64,000 nucleotides of DNA from positions 20,648 through 84,647 of the forward strand of contig JAVBKX010000055.1 in assembly GCA_031553835.1 (NCBI GenBank), given 5' to 3'. The position numbers and the translations under genes are program-made. Under the pieces are notes generated by a model that was not told the DNA's origin, did no database searches, and was given only the letters and a program-made list of their open reading frames with translations. This stretch comes from JAVBKX01 sp031553835. GTDB taxonomy: Bacteria; Bacteroidota; Bacteroidia; Bacteroidales; Azobacteroidaceae. Below, one piece after another: positions 27,664-37,541 of this stretch (its first letter is position 1; each line of letters begins with the position of its first letter).

Positions 27664-29403
27664 CTAATCCTGCTCAATATTGATATTGTCGCAGTTTTCA
27701 ATTTTAAAGTATGAAGTATTGGTACGGGTAGCTGGATAGTCATGGGTACGTTCCACTTTATTGTTTTTCCAAACCAAGTCTTTCATACCGTAAGCATGCA
27801 AAAGTAATACATCATCAAAGATTTTAAATAGATTATCGTATATTTTAATGTTTTGGTTGTAACGGCTTTGTTCCCTGTTTTCAAGGATGCCTGCCTGTAC
27901 ATCAATAACAGCTTCTCCCCAAACGCCAAACAAACAATTCTCAAAAATATTATTGCGAATGGTACAATCTTTCACTCCACCTTGTTCAAACCAATAGCTC
28001 GCATCTCCTTCAAAAAGAATAGCTGCACCCGGCGAATGGAAAATATTCCTTTCTACTACGGTTTTGCCCCGGCAATTCAGTAACATTCCCCGGGCGCGGT
28101 TTTTACCAATATAATTATCATGAATATGAATTTCTGCAAATTCAGCATTTTCACCGATCGCATCTCCCTCCGATATACCTTCCGGTAATTTTTCTGAAAA
28201 TTTAATGTAGGTCAACTCTTTGTTAATTCGTTTATATTCAACGATTTTCGCTGTTCCTTTGGTGATTAGACTTTTTCCTTGGACAAATTCAACCGGAGTT
28301 CCTTTTTTTAGAAAATCGAATCCCAATTGCTGTCCATGTTTCAATTTGACCATGGCTTCGTAAGGATTTATTATTTTGCTGATTTGTACATAAATACCAT
28401 GAATGTTGGTCGCATCGTCTTTCTGATTGCGAAACTCACAATGACTGAGTTCTATTTTTCCCGTACAATTGGTGAAGTGGGTGGCATCGGCAGTAGCGCT
28501 TACCATTCTTCCTTCAGATGGAATTACGTTGCACGATTCAACGGTGATATTATGAGTACGTTGTCCTACAATCCCCATTCCGCCACAATGATGAATCGTT
28601 ATATTATCAAACCGTATATCTTTGGAATCTGACAATACAAAACCGGGATAATTCCTATTTGCAGCGCCAAAAACAAGTGTATTGCCAACCGTTCCCTGTA
28701 ATCCTTTCAGAAAAATTCGAACTTTGTTGTCTTCAAGACTTTCAGCTACCAAAGGCATATTGTTTAAATAGTAATCCTTAGCCATATATGCTGTTTCCCG
28801 TTTTTGGGTGTCAAACTCCAAAAGTGAACCATAAGGATATGTAATTTCTCTACTTACAGTAGTTTGCCTTTCATCTTTTTGATTTCGATTTGTGAAAAGC
28901 AATAAATTGTTATGGATACGAAAAGGAAAAGAAGGTGAAATTTCAATATCAACGCCATCGGGATGATTGCCTACAATAACCCCTTCGCTGTGAAACGGCC
29001 TGTCAACATCAATAGAAAAATTCTTGAAAACAATCTGAGTGGAATGGTCAATAACAAACGGATTCACAAAACCATGAAAAATAAATTTCGATCCGTTTCC
29101 GTTGATAGTCAATTGATCGAAGCCTTCTATCAGAAAAATAACTCGTTTTAATCCTTCATCATTATTACTGATAAAACAATATTTATCCGTACCTTGCTCC
29201 GGGTAAAAATGATAAATTCCTTTATTGAAACTAAGTTCACCGCCTCCATCGTTTTTACAATGTTCTAAAGCTGCGATTATTCCCGGGGTTGCATCCATGT
29301 TTTCTCCGACTCCAAAATCATGGACAGAAATGTTTTCTTGGGCATCAATCGCCATTACCGCAGTTATACAGGACAATGATAGAAAAAATTTTATATATTC
29401 CAT
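27664..29403 (-). CDS. GH110-type alpha-1,3-galactosidase (first copy)
   Basis: GH110 enzymes are inverting exo-alpha-1,3-galactosidases known from gut and marine Bacteroidota, built on a parallel beta-helix. The 579-residue protein starts at the ATG at 29401-29403 (a GTG further upstream is unlikely), with a Sec signal peptide to about residue 21. Landmarks seen are SVHDFGVGENMDATPGI, YHFYPEQGTDK, GSKFIFHG, KNFSIDVDRPFHSEG, ADATHFTNCTG (D306, H309), QKDDATNIHG (D329, D330), RARGMLLNC and YWFEQGG with RNNIFENC. The family call rests on recognition of this architecture, not on a search. It is the first gene of the leftward operon, so it is expressed most directly from the regulated promoter. 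There is no sorting domain, so the location is probably periplasmic. Confidence 0.85.
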   Translation of the reverse strand: MEYIKFFLSLSCITAVMAIDAQENISVHDFGVGENMDATPGIIAALEHCKNDGGGELSFNKGIYHFYPEQGTDKYCFISNNDEGLKRVIFLIEGFDQLTINGNGSKFIFHGFVNPFVIDHSTQIVFKNFSIDVDRPFHSEGVIVGNHPDGVDIEISPSFPFRIHNNLLLFTNRNQKDERQTTVSREITYPYGSLLEFDTQKRETAYMAKDYYLNNMPLVAESLEDNKVRIFLKGLQGTVGNTLVFGAANRNYPGFVLSDSKDIRFDNITIHHCGGMGIVGQRTHNITVESCNVIPSEGRMVSATADATHFTNCTGKIELSHCEFRNQKDDATNIHGIYVQISKIINPYEAMVKLKHGQQLGFDFLKKGTPVEFVQGKSLITKGTAKIVEYKRINKELTYIKFSEKLPEGISEGDAIGENAEFAEIHIHDNYIGKNRARGMLLNCRGKTVVERNIFHSPGAAILFEGDASYWFEQGGVKDCTIRNNIFENCLFGVWGEAVIDVQAGILENREQSRYNQNIKIYDNLFKIFDDVLLLHAYGMKDLVWKNNKVERTHDYPATRTNTSYFKIENCDNINIEQD

Positions 29404-29460
29404 TTTTTCAATAAGATTTGTTAAGACATACTCAATTGACCAGATCACAAATATTTTTTA

Positions 29461-29526
29461 CAAAAATAATTTGACTCTGTCATTGAGTTGCCAACAGAAT
29501 GTAACGCTTTACTGATCAAATGTAAC
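29461..29526 (-). promoter_or_regulatory. Regulated leftward PUL promoter with GTTACAT-N14-GTTACAT box
   Basis: On the minus strand a TATTTTTG element (29461-29468) precedes the GH110 gene by 57 bases. Upstream of it are two exact GTTACAT heptamers (plus-strand ATGTAAC at 29499-29505 and 29520-29526), 21 bases apart start to start, about two helical turns. No -33 TTTG lies at the normal spacing, which suits an activator-dependent promoter. The proposed activator is the HTCS at 17806-21849. Confidence 0.6.
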
Positions 29527-29551
29527 TTTTTAAGTACAGGTATTATAAAAA

Positions 29552-29616
29552 TTTACATAACGTTTGATTCTTGTTACATTACAAACTGTCGAAAGTTGCA
29601 TTTTCACATAAATTTG
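29552..29616 (+). promoter_or_regulatory. Regulated rightward PUL promoter with mirrored box
   Basis: TTTACAT (29552-29558) and GTTACAT (29573-29579) are 21 bases apart start to start and lie 29 bases ahead of a TAAATTTG element (29609-29616). The spacing and orientation relative to transcription copy those of the leftward promoter. The leader before the first susC would be about 180 bases. No -33 consensus is visible. Confidence 0.6.
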
Positions 29617-29731
29617 TCAATAGTTAAGCTGATCTGTGTTATTCGTAGGCTCAATGCTATTGAATTCTGAATAAAATTGTAATATCATGAAAATTCAATC
29701 TGAACGATTTTCTCCTTCATAGGAAAAAAAC

Positions 29732-29763
29732 TCTTATTACGGGAATAAGAATTCTCTTTTTTT
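29732..29763 (+). promoter_or_regulatory. Hairpin followed by T-run in the susC leader
   Basis: TCTTATT (29732-29738) and AATAAGA (29744-29750) form a 7-base stem with a 5-base loop; a run of eight T residues (29756-29763) follows five bases later. It lies inside the predicted untranslated leader and could act as an attenuator or a stability element. The gap before the T-run makes it a weak terminator. Confidence 0.35.
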
Positions 29764-29801
29764 ACGATCAATCTATTATTATTTAAATTCTCAAACCGAT
29801 T

Positions 29802-32800
29802 ATGCAAAAAACAATCACTATTCATTTGCTAAAAGTATGTAATGAAGTGCGGAGCTGTTTAGCATTCATCTGCATGACGATCGTTTTTCTTACGATCAGC
29901 CCTCATTTGTTTGCACAACAAAATAATGCTCCGAATTCTTCTCAAAAAAATGTAACCGGTCGTGTTGTGGACAGTTCCGGCGAAGCACTTGTGGGAGTCT
30001 CTGTTACTGTCAACAATACTAATATTGGCACCATAACAGACATCAACGGTCAATTTTCTTTAAATATTCCGGGTAATCTCACTACTTTGACTTTTTCGTA
30101 TTTAGGGTATCAAACACAAGATGTGTCTTTTGCTCAAAGCAATAATATTCAAGTCATTCTATTGGAAGATAATGTGAGTTTGGAAGAGATTGTTGTTGTA
30201 GGATATGGAGTACAGAAAAAAGCAACAGTAACCGGTGCAATATCTTCTGTTCCGACGGCCGAATTGTTACAATCTCCACAAGCGAATGTAAGCAACGCTT
30301 TAGTAGGACGTCTATCAGGACTTACGGCAGTACAAAAGAGTGGAGAACCAGGAAAAGACCAGGCAACACTCCGAATCCGGGGGATCGGATCATTTGCTGA
30401 CGGTGGAGCCGTAGATTTACAAGCGCCATTAATTATGGTCGATGGCATTGAAACACCTAATTATAATGCGATCGATCCCAACGAAATCGAAAATGTTACG
30501 ATACTGAAAGATGCTTCTTCTACTGCAGTATATGGGGTGCGTGGCGCTAATGGAGTGATTCTGATTACTACGAAACGGGGCACCTTATCCAAACCTAAAA
30601 TAAGCGCTTCGGCCAATTATGCGATGCAAAATTTTACCAACCTGCGTAAACCGATGAACAGTTACGATTGGGCGCGGTCATTTAATGAAGCCATTTTTTA
30701 CGATGGATATATTACAGGAAATTATACACCAAAATTTACGGATGAAGAATTGCAAAAATTTCAAGATCATTCAGATCCAGTCTTCTATCCGGATACCGAC
30801 TGGACAAAATTAATCTTCAAAGACTATACACATCAAGCGCAATTTAATGTGAATATCGCAGGAGGAAATGAAAAAGTGAAATACTTCACATCATTGGGTT
30901 ATTTTACTCAGGATGGTATGTATAATAATACCGATTTATTGGAAGGTTATAATACGCAGGTTAATTATAACCGGTATAATATCCGGACTAATTTCGACTT
31001 TCAGGTGACAAAAGCATTGAGTGTCGTTCTAAATTTATCGGACCAGATCGAAAACAGGAAAGCGCCCCATGACGATACGGAATATGTCCTGGCTAATACA
31101 TTTGCACATCCGCCGACCTCTGGTCCGGGCATCGTTGACGGGAAAATTATCAATAACCTGCCCGGCCGTTACACATTTGTGCCAAATCCGATTTATGGAC
31201 TGGTAGTCGGACATGGAAATGTACAGGAATATCGAAATCAACTCAACGGATCAGCCCGGGTGAATTTAAAATTAGACCTTATTACCAAAGGACTTTCCAC
31301 TCATGCTACTATTTCTTATCAATCATACAATATGCATACAATACGATATGTAAAAAATTCAGTTACATATGATGCCCGCGAAACTCCTGAAGGCGCGGTA
31401 TTTATACCCAGAGGATCTGACGGGGCATTTCAGGTAAATGACTGGTTTGGCAAAAATCGGAAAGTTTATCTTGAAGGTGGATTTGATTATGCCCGCACCT
31501 TCGGAAACCACGATGTCACCGGATTATTCCTTTACAATCAGAGTAAATTTTTTGATCCGGGACTGGCATATTTAATTCCCAACGGATATCAGGGACTTGT
31601 TGGTCGTGTTACTTATGCATTCAAAAGCCGGTATTTAGCTGAAGTTAATATGGGCTGGAATGGTACTGAAAATTTTGCCCAGGGCAGTCGTTTTGGTTTT
31701 TTTCCGGCTTATTCTTTAGGTTGGATTGCATCCGAAGAAAGTTTTTTTCCTAAAACCGATGTGATTACTTTTCTCAAAATCCGGGGCTCTTACGGACAGG
31801 TAGGTAATGATAAAATCGGTGGAAATCGATTCCTGTACATCCCTACACCTTATTTATACGGCAGTAGCGGCGATGCAATGGAAGGCACTCAATACAACTT
31901 CGGTACAGTGGGTACCAACTATACACATTATATCGCTTCGTCAGAAGGAATAATAGGAAACCCCGATCTTACCTGGGAACGATCAACTAAAATGAATATT
32001 GGAGCAGACATTAATTTCTGGAGTGATAAAATCAGACTGACATTTGATTTTTTCAAAGAAAATCGCGATAATATTCTTACAAAAAAGACTTCTACTCCAA
32101 TCATTGTGGGAGCCAATATGCCTGCTTATAATATGGGAAAGATGAAAAACGGAGGATTTGACGGCGAAATTAATTTCAGGGATAAAATACAAAATTTCAA
32201 CTACTGGTTGAAAGGTGTATATACTTATGCCCATAATGAAATCGAATTTATGGATGAAGTCAATCCTTCTTATCCATATATGAGACGAACCGGTCAACGG
32301 TACAATCAATATTTCGGATTTATTGCCGAAGGATTTTATAATACATGGGAAGAAGTGAATGATCCGAACAGGCCGGTATCTTCATTCCAAAATAATAGAA
32401 TCCAGCCGGGAGATGTAAAATATAAAGATGTGAATGGCGATGGTGTGATCGATTCTTTTGACATGGTGCCAATCGGCTATTCCGATTTTCCGGAAGTAAC
32501 TTATGGATTTTCACTGGGAGGAGAATGGAAAGGATTTGATTTTTCGGTTTTATTCCAAGGCTCAAGTAATGTTTCCTTCAGGGCATCCAAGAAAAGTAAC
32601 AGAGGATTCCAGGAAGACGGATCTGCCATTGACTATCTGAAAGATTATAGTTGGACACCCGAACGGTATGCTAATGGAGAGGAAATCCGGTTCCCGCATC
32701 TTTCGGCCAGTGCATCCCAAATACATAATTACCAGGCTTCCACGCTTTGGATCAGGGATGCCAGCTATATCCGGTTGAAAAATGCGGAAATCGGATATTC

Positions 32801-32990
32801 TTTTACAGGAAAACTAATTAAAAAATTAGGATTGGCAAAAGCACGTATTTATGCCAACGGAAACAATCTGATCACCTGGGATAATTTATTTCCCGGAGAA
32901 GATCCGGAAATTCCTACCTATAATGATGGGAATTATGAACCATATCCTATTGTCAGAACAATCAATTTTGGTCTCAATCTTAATTTCTAA
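29802..32990 (+). CDS. susC: SusC-like TonB-dependent outer-membrane transporter (pair 1)
   Basis: The 1062-residue protein imports oligosaccharides through the outer membrane using TonB energy. After a signal region ending in SPHLFAQ comes a carboxypeptidase-regulatory-like domain (NVTGRVVDSSGEALVGV to about 130), then the TonB-box region EEIVVVGYGVQKK. The plug follows (NALVGRLSGLTAVQKSGEPG, LRIRGIGSF, VTILKDASSTAVYGVRGANG), and a 22-strand-type barrel ends RTINFGLNLNF. All parts are present and the length is normal. It is the first gene of an eight-gene rightward operon and is followed 11 bases later by its SusD partner, with which it should form a lidded bin complex. Confidence 0.96.
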   Translation: MQKTITIHLLKVCNEVRSCLAFICMTIVFLTISPHLFAQQNNAPNSSQKNVTGRVVDSSGEALVGVSVTVNNTNIGTITDINGQFSLNIPGNLTTLTFSYLGYQTQDVSFAQSNNIQVILLEDNVSLEEIVVVGYGVQKKATVTGAISSVPTAELLQSPQANVSNALVGRLSGLTAVQKSGEPGKDQATLRIRGIGSFADGGAVDLQAPLIMVDGIETPNYNAIDPNEIENVTILKDASSTAVYGVRGANGVILITTKRGTLSKPKISASANYAMQNFTNLRKPMNSYDWARSFNEAIFYDGYITGNYTPKFTDEELQKFQDHSDPVFYPDTDWTKLIFKDYTHQAQFNVNIAGGNEKVKYFTSLGYFTQDGMYNNTDLLEGYNTQVNYNRYNIRTNFDFQVTKALSVVLNLSDQIENRKAPHDDTEYVLANTFAHPPTSGPGIVDGKIINNLPGRYTFVPNPIYGLVVGHGNVQEYRNQLNGSARVNLKLDLITKGLSTHATISYQSYNMHTIRYVKNSVTYDARETPEGAVFIPRGSDGAFQVNDWFGKNRKVYLEGGFDYARTFGNHDVTGLFLYNQSKFFDPGLAYLIPNGYQGLVGRVTYAFKSRYLAEVNMGWNGTENFAQGSRFGFFPAYSLGWIASEESFFPKTDVITFLKIRGSYGQVGNDKIGGNRFLYIPTPYLYGSSGDAMEGTQYNFGTVGTNYTHYIASSEGIIGNPDLTWERSTKMNIGADINFWSDKIRLTFDFFKENRDNILTKKTSTPIIVGANMPAYNMGKMKNGGFDGEINFRDKIQNFNYWLKGVYTYAHNEIEFMDEVNPSYPYMRRTGQRYNQYFGFIAEGFYNTWEEVNDPNRPVSSFQNNRIQPGDVKYKDVNGDGVIDSFDMVPIGYSDFPEVTYGFSLGGEWKGFDFSVLFQGSSNVSFRASKKSNRGFQEDGSAIDYLKDYSWTPERYANGEEIRFPHLSASASQIHNYQASTLWIRDASYIRLKNAEIGYSFTGKLIKKLGLAKARIYANGNNLITWDNLFPGEDPEIPTYNDGNYEPYPIVRTINFGLNLNF

Positions 32991-33001
32991 AAACAAAAGC
33001 A

Positions 33002-34702
33002 ATGAAAAAATTGATATATATAGTATGCAGCATAATGTTTTTACCCGGATTATTTACATCCTGTGAAGATATAACCGATTTTCTGGAAAAGCCGCCCGGC
33101 GTGGATGTGACGGAAGATACCATTTTTTCTTCGAAAAATCAGGTGGAAACATTCGTAGCCGGTGCGTATTACTGGAATGTAATGTGCGATATCCCGCATT
33201 GGGACGACCGGGACCAAAGTGACTGTTCGACAGCTCCTGCCACCGACGAATGCGAAATGTTTCCCTCCTGGTTTTGGATACAAGGGGCATGGAACACGGC
33301 CGGTATGCGACCCGGAGATACCGGTGACCGGCGGTTTGGCGCACATTGGAATGGATTGCGTCGTGCCAATATTCTGATAGAAAGAATAGATGATGCTCCC
33401 TTTAATGATCCGGCTTATAAACAGCAGGTGCGGGGAGAAGCAAAATGTATGCGTGCCTACACGACGTTTGAACTTTTCCGTAAATATGGTGGCGTGCCTC
33501 TGTTGAAAAAAAGACTCAATCCTTCCGACGATTTGATGATACCCAGAAGTACAGTAAAAGAGGTAGTCGATTTTATTGTACAGGATTGCAATGATGCAAT
33601 AGCCGATTTACCTTCCACTTATCCATCCGAACTAAGGGGAAGGATCACCAAAACAGCTGCTTCTGCTTTGAAAGCCAGAACATTACTGTATGCCGCCAGT
33701 GAAACATTCAATGCCGATAAACCCTATTTAAGTTTGGGCGAACATAACGATCTTATTGTTTATGGCAATTATGATCGTGAACGTTGGAAATTGGCTGCTG
33801 ATGCTGCTTCTGCTGCGATTGAAGAAGCTAAGAAAGGAGGATTCCGTTTGATTGATGAATATGGAGCCGATAAAAACTATCAATATGTATGGGAAACGCC
33901 GGATAATGCTGAAATTATTCTTGCCGAGAAATCAAAAGGAATAAGGCATGATGGGCATTTCCCCTGGGGATACTTCTTTCCGATACAAGGATATTGGATG
34001 ACTCATAATTTCGCCAAATTGTATGAAACCAAACAAGGTACGCCACAACCCTGGAATGATGAAGGAGGGGATGATCTGATGGAAATATACGAAAATATGG
34101 ATCCTCGTTTCAAGCAAACTGTCGTTTATCAAGGTGGGTTTTTTAATAATGATTATCCTAAATTAGATTTATCCACAACAGGGCAGGACCGGCCAAAAGG
34201 AGGTGGTTGTGAAGGCGCCATTGTACATAAACCGCTGCCGTATATTGTACAGTCAACAGGATATGTGGGAGCTGTACCCAATGGTATCATATTCAGAATG
34301 GCCGAATTATACCTGAATTATGCAGAAGCCTTAAATGAATATGCTTCCACGCCTCCCGATGCAGCTTACGACGCTGTCGATTTAATCAGGCTTCGTTCCG
34401 GCATGCCAAAGTTACCACGAGGTTTAACGCAAGACCAGTTCCGCGAAAAAGTAAGGCATGAAAGAGCTATAGAATTAGCTTTTGAAGGACATCGCCTTTT
34501 CGACATCCGGCGCTGGGAAATTGCTGATGAAGGAATTATGAAAGGAGCCATGTATGGAATTCATATCTATAAAGCCGGTGAAAGTTGCAGTTACAAACCG
34601 TATGTGTTTGAAACTCGGTCTTTCAAACAAGCCATGTACCGGCATCCGTTCCCACAAAGCGAGGTGGATAAAGGGTATTTGATTCAAAATCCCGGTTATT
34701 AA
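33002..34702 (+). CDS. susD: SusD/RagB-like surface glycan-binding lipoprotein (pair 1)
   Basis: The 566-residue lipoprotein has a signal peptide with lipidated Cys21 (LFTSCEDITD, acidic residues after Cys as in surface-exported lipoproteins). The helical SusD fold shows KCMRAYTTFELFRKYGGVPLL in the N-terminal TPR region, the later RMAELYLNYAEALNEYA, and the terminal RHERAIELAFEGHRLFDIRRW. SusD proteins cap the SusC barrel and bind the glycan. Specificity is not readable. It is paired with the susC immediately upstream and followed after 29 bases by a second SusC gene. Confidence 0.95.
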   Translation: MKKLIYIVCSIMFLPGLFTSCEDITDFLEKPPGVDVTEDTIFSSKNQVETFVAGAYYWNVMCDIPHWDDRDQSDCSTAPATDECEMFPSWFWIQGAWNTAGMRPGDTGDRRFGAHWNGLRRANILIERIDDAPFNDPAYKQQVRGEAKCMRAYTTFELFRKYGGVPLLKKRLNPSDDLMIPRSTVKEVVDFIVQDCNDAIADLPSTYPSELRGRITKTAASALKARTLLYAASETFNADKPYLSLGEHNDLIVYGNYDRERWKLAADAASAAIEEAKKGGFRLIDEYGADKNYQYVWETPDNAEIILAEKSKGIRHDGHFPWGYFFPIQGYWMTHNFAKLYETKQGTPQPWNDEGGDDLMEIYENMDPRFKQTVVYQGGFFNNDYPKLDLSTTGQDRPKGGGCEGAIVHKPLPYIVQSTGYVGAVPNGIIFRMAELYLNYAEALNEYASTPPDAAYDAVDLIRLRSGMPKLPRGLTQDQFREKVRHERAIELAFEGHRLFDIRRWEIADEGIMKGAMYGIHIYKAGESCSYKPYVFETRSFKQAMYRHPFPQSEVDKGYLIQNPGY

Positions 34703-34731
34703 TTTAATACAAACTGAAAATACTGAATATT

Positions 34732-37524
34732 ATGATAGACAAATGGAAACAAATAACATTATTGGCGGGCATCTTATTTGTTCCGGCTATGGCCTTTTCT
34801 CAAACCGAAACAAATAAGGCAGATTCCCTGATAATGAATAAATATGAGATACTGCAGGAAATCGCATTCGGACAACAACCGATCTATAAGACAACCAGCG
34901 CTATCTCAAATGTGGAAGGTAACATATTGGAAAAAACTTTTAATCCTAATCTGCACAATACGCTGATCGGTGTATTACCAGGTGTTACCGTTACTCAAAG
35001 CAGCAGCGAACCGGGTGTAATTGATAATGCAATCCGCGTCAGAGGTCTCGCTACTTACATGGGAAGTAATGATCCGTTAATTTTGGTAGATGGTTTCAGA
35101 AGTTCTTTTTCCGAGCTCGTCACCCAGGAAATTGAGAGTATTACAGTACTGAAAGATGCTTCTGCAACAGCAATTTACGGACTGAGGGGAGCTAATGGAG
35201 TATTACTGGTCACCACTAAACGAGGGGTGAAATCTCCTTTGAAAATTTCTTTTAGTTCGCAGGTAGGTTTTCAACAGGCAACACGATTACCCAATTACCT
35301 GGATTCATACAATTTTGCCATGTTGTACAACGAAGCGGAACGAAATAATGGAATCACCACACCTGCTTATTCAGAAGATGATTTAAACGCTTACCGTAGT
35401 GGAAACGACCCGTATTATCATCCCAATGTGGATTGGTACAACGAAGTACTGAGAAAAGTTGCTCCAATCTATAACATTAATTTGAATTTCAGGGGAGGGG
35501 ATCACATCGTCCGCTATTTCGTATTGTTGAACTATATCAAAAATGACGGCTTATTGATGCGTTCGGGAAATGAATCCGACAATTCCATCAACGAAACATA
35601 CGATCGTTATAATGTCCGGACAAATGTGGATGTCAATATCACCAAACGGTTTTCTGCCGGTGTTACTGTAGGTCTTTCTGTTGAGGATAGAGCGAATCCT
35701 TATCAGGAAAATACCAGTAATCTCTTTAATACACTAAACTATGTGAATCCGAATTCTTTTCCAGTGTACAATCCAAACGGATCTTTTGGAGGCAATGCCA
35801 TTTTTACCAATCCGGTGGGAGATCTGCTGGAAACCGGATACTGGAAATCCAATAGCCGGACTATCAATACCGCCCTCAAACTGACCGGACTGTTAGATAT
35901 GATCACACCCGGATTAAGTATTTCCGGAACAGGCGCTTTTAATAGCTGGTATATAGGATTCTCCAATAAATATAAAACCTATTCCCGGTATTCCATTACC
36001 CCGGGAACTGACGGACAACCCATCTATAGTACTCCTTATGGAGAAGATACTCCTTTGACGGGCGATGAAGGACAATCAAACCAGTGGCGTAATACCTCCT
36101 TGTTATTTTCGCTTGATTACAGCCGCATTTTCGGATTACATCAAATCGATGCTATGGCTATGTATAATTACGAAGAACATATTATCGGAAGTGAACAATC
36201 CTATCAGCATGTTGGCGGAGGAGCGCGGATAACCTACACATTCGATAAAAGATACATCGGCGAAGTATCTTTCGGATATCAAGGTTCGGAAAATTTTGCC
36301 AGCGGCGAACGGTTTGGATTTTTTCCGGCAGCTTCCATTGGATGGATCGCTTCGAATGAAGAATTCCTTCAAAATAGTGATGCGGTTAATTTCCTGAAAA
36401 CAAGGACTTCTTATGGATTGACCGGTAATGACAATATTGGAGGAAGACGTTTTATGTATGATGAAGAATATAATTATACCGCAGACTATTTTTTCGGAAG
36501 TATGAACACCACACTCCGGGGGATTGCTTTACAATATCTTGCCAACAAGGATATTACCTGGGAAAAAGAGAAAAAATTCAATATCGGTGTAGATGCCAGC
36601 TTATTCCGTGCCTGGGATTTATCATTGGATTATTTCAATAATCACCGTTACGATATTTTATCTTCACCCGATCGTGATATTCCGGGTTATATCGGAGCAG
36701 CCCTGCCTTTGATGAATGTAGGTGAAGTAAAAAACCAGGGATTTGAAGCATCCTTAAGATATAATGGAAAAGCAAACCAGGTGGAATATTTTGCAGATCT
36801 GAAAGTATGGTATGCAAAAAACAAAATCATTTATAATTCTGAACCTGTACAGGCCAACGATTATGCATACCGTACCGGACGCCAGATCAACCAGCCTTAT
36901 TACCTCATTGCGCTCGGATTTTATACTCAAGAGGAAATCAACGATCCGAAAATTGCAAAACCAACCTGGTCAACCGTACAACCCGGGGATATTCGTTATC
37001 AGGATCAAAACGGTGACAACATCATCGATGGAAATGACTGGTATCCTGTTGGCAACACCGATCTTCCGGCATTGACAGCCGGACTTACTCTGGGGGCTAA
37101 ATTCCGTGGATTTGATTTTTCAGCTCTTTTCCATGCAGTAACGCAAAGAGATGTGTACTTTAGCAGCCCTTACTACCGGGCATTCCAGGGAAGAGGGAAA
37201 GTTTCTGAAGTAGCGTTTGGTCGCTGGACACCCGAGACCGCGGCTTCCGCCACTTATCCCCGTTTGTCCGCTACGGATGACCAAAACAATTTTCAAGGTT
37301 CCACTTTTTGGAAATGTGATGGAAGTTTTATCAAATTACGCACCATTGAATTAGGATACACTTTTAAAAATATAATAAAATCCAACAATTCGGATTTGCG
37401 TGTTTTTGCTAATGGCAATAATTTGTTTTCAATAGATCATGTCAAAGACAGCGATCCTGAAATGTTGTCCGGAGGTTATCCTGCCGTTAGAACACTGAGT
37501 ATTGGTGCTAAATTGGATTTTTAA
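34732..37524 (+). CDS. susC: SusC-like TonB-dependent transporter (pair 2), short form
   Basis: At 930 residues this SusC is about 130 shorter than its neighbour. After the signal peptide (LLAGILFVPAMAFSQ) the sequence goes almost directly to the plug (LHNTLIGVLPGVTVTQSSSEPG, IRVRGLATYMG, ESITVLKDASATAIYGLRGANG), with no carboxypeptidase-like domain. I do not see a clear EEVVVVGYG TonB-box region; the spacer TNKADSLIMNKYEILQ stands in its place. The barrel and the C-terminal VRTLSIGAKLDF are intact. Short SusC forms occur in Bacteroidota, and how they engage TonB varies. It is followed 17 bases later by its SusD partner, so the locus has two different import complexes. Confidence 0.94.
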   Translation: MIDKWKQITLLAGILFVPAMAFSQTETNKADSLIMNKYEILQEIAFGQQPIYKTTSAISNVEGNILEKTFNPNLHNTLIGVLPGVTVTQSSSEPGVIDNAIRVRGLATYMGSNDPLILVDGFRSSFSELVTQEIESITVLKDASATAIYGLRGANGVLLVTTKRGVKSPLKISFSSQVGFQQATRLPNYLDSYNFAMLYNEAERNNGITTPAYSEDDLNAYRSGNDPYYHPNVDWYNEVLRKVAPIYNINLNFRGGDHIVRYFVLLNYIKNDGLLMRSGNESDNSINETYDRYNVRTNVDVNITKRFSAGVTVGLSVEDRANPYQENTSNLFNTLNYVNPNSFPVYNPNGSFGGNAIFTNPVGDLLETGYWKSNSRTINTALKLTGLLDMITPGLSISGTGAFNSWYIGFSNKYKTYSRYSITPGTDGQPIYSTPYGEDTPLTGDEGQSNQWRNTSLLFSLDYSRIFGLHQIDAMAMYNYEEHIIGSEQSYQHVGGGARITYTFDKRYIGEVSFGYQGSENFASGERFGFFPAASIGWIASNEEFLQNSDAVNFLKTRTSYGLTGNDNIGGRRFMYDEEYNYTADYFFGSMNTTLRGIALQYLANKDITWEKEKKFNIGVDASLFRAWDLSLDYFNNHRYDILSSPDRDIPGYIGAALPLMNVGEVKNQGFEASLRYNGKANQVEYFADLKVWYAKNKIIYNSEPVQANDYAYRTGRQINQPYYLIALGFYTQEEINDPKIAKPTWSTVQPGDIRYQDQNGDNIIDGNDWYPVGNTDLPALTAGLTLGAKFRGFDFSALFHAVTQRDVYFSSPYYRAFQGRGKVSEVAFGRWTPETAASATYPRLSATDDQNNFQGSTFWKCDGSFIKLRTIELGYTFKNIIKSNNSDLRVFANGNNLFSIDHVKDSDPEMLSGGYPAVRTLSIGAKLDF

Positions 37525-37541
37525 CTCAAAAAATAAAGGAA

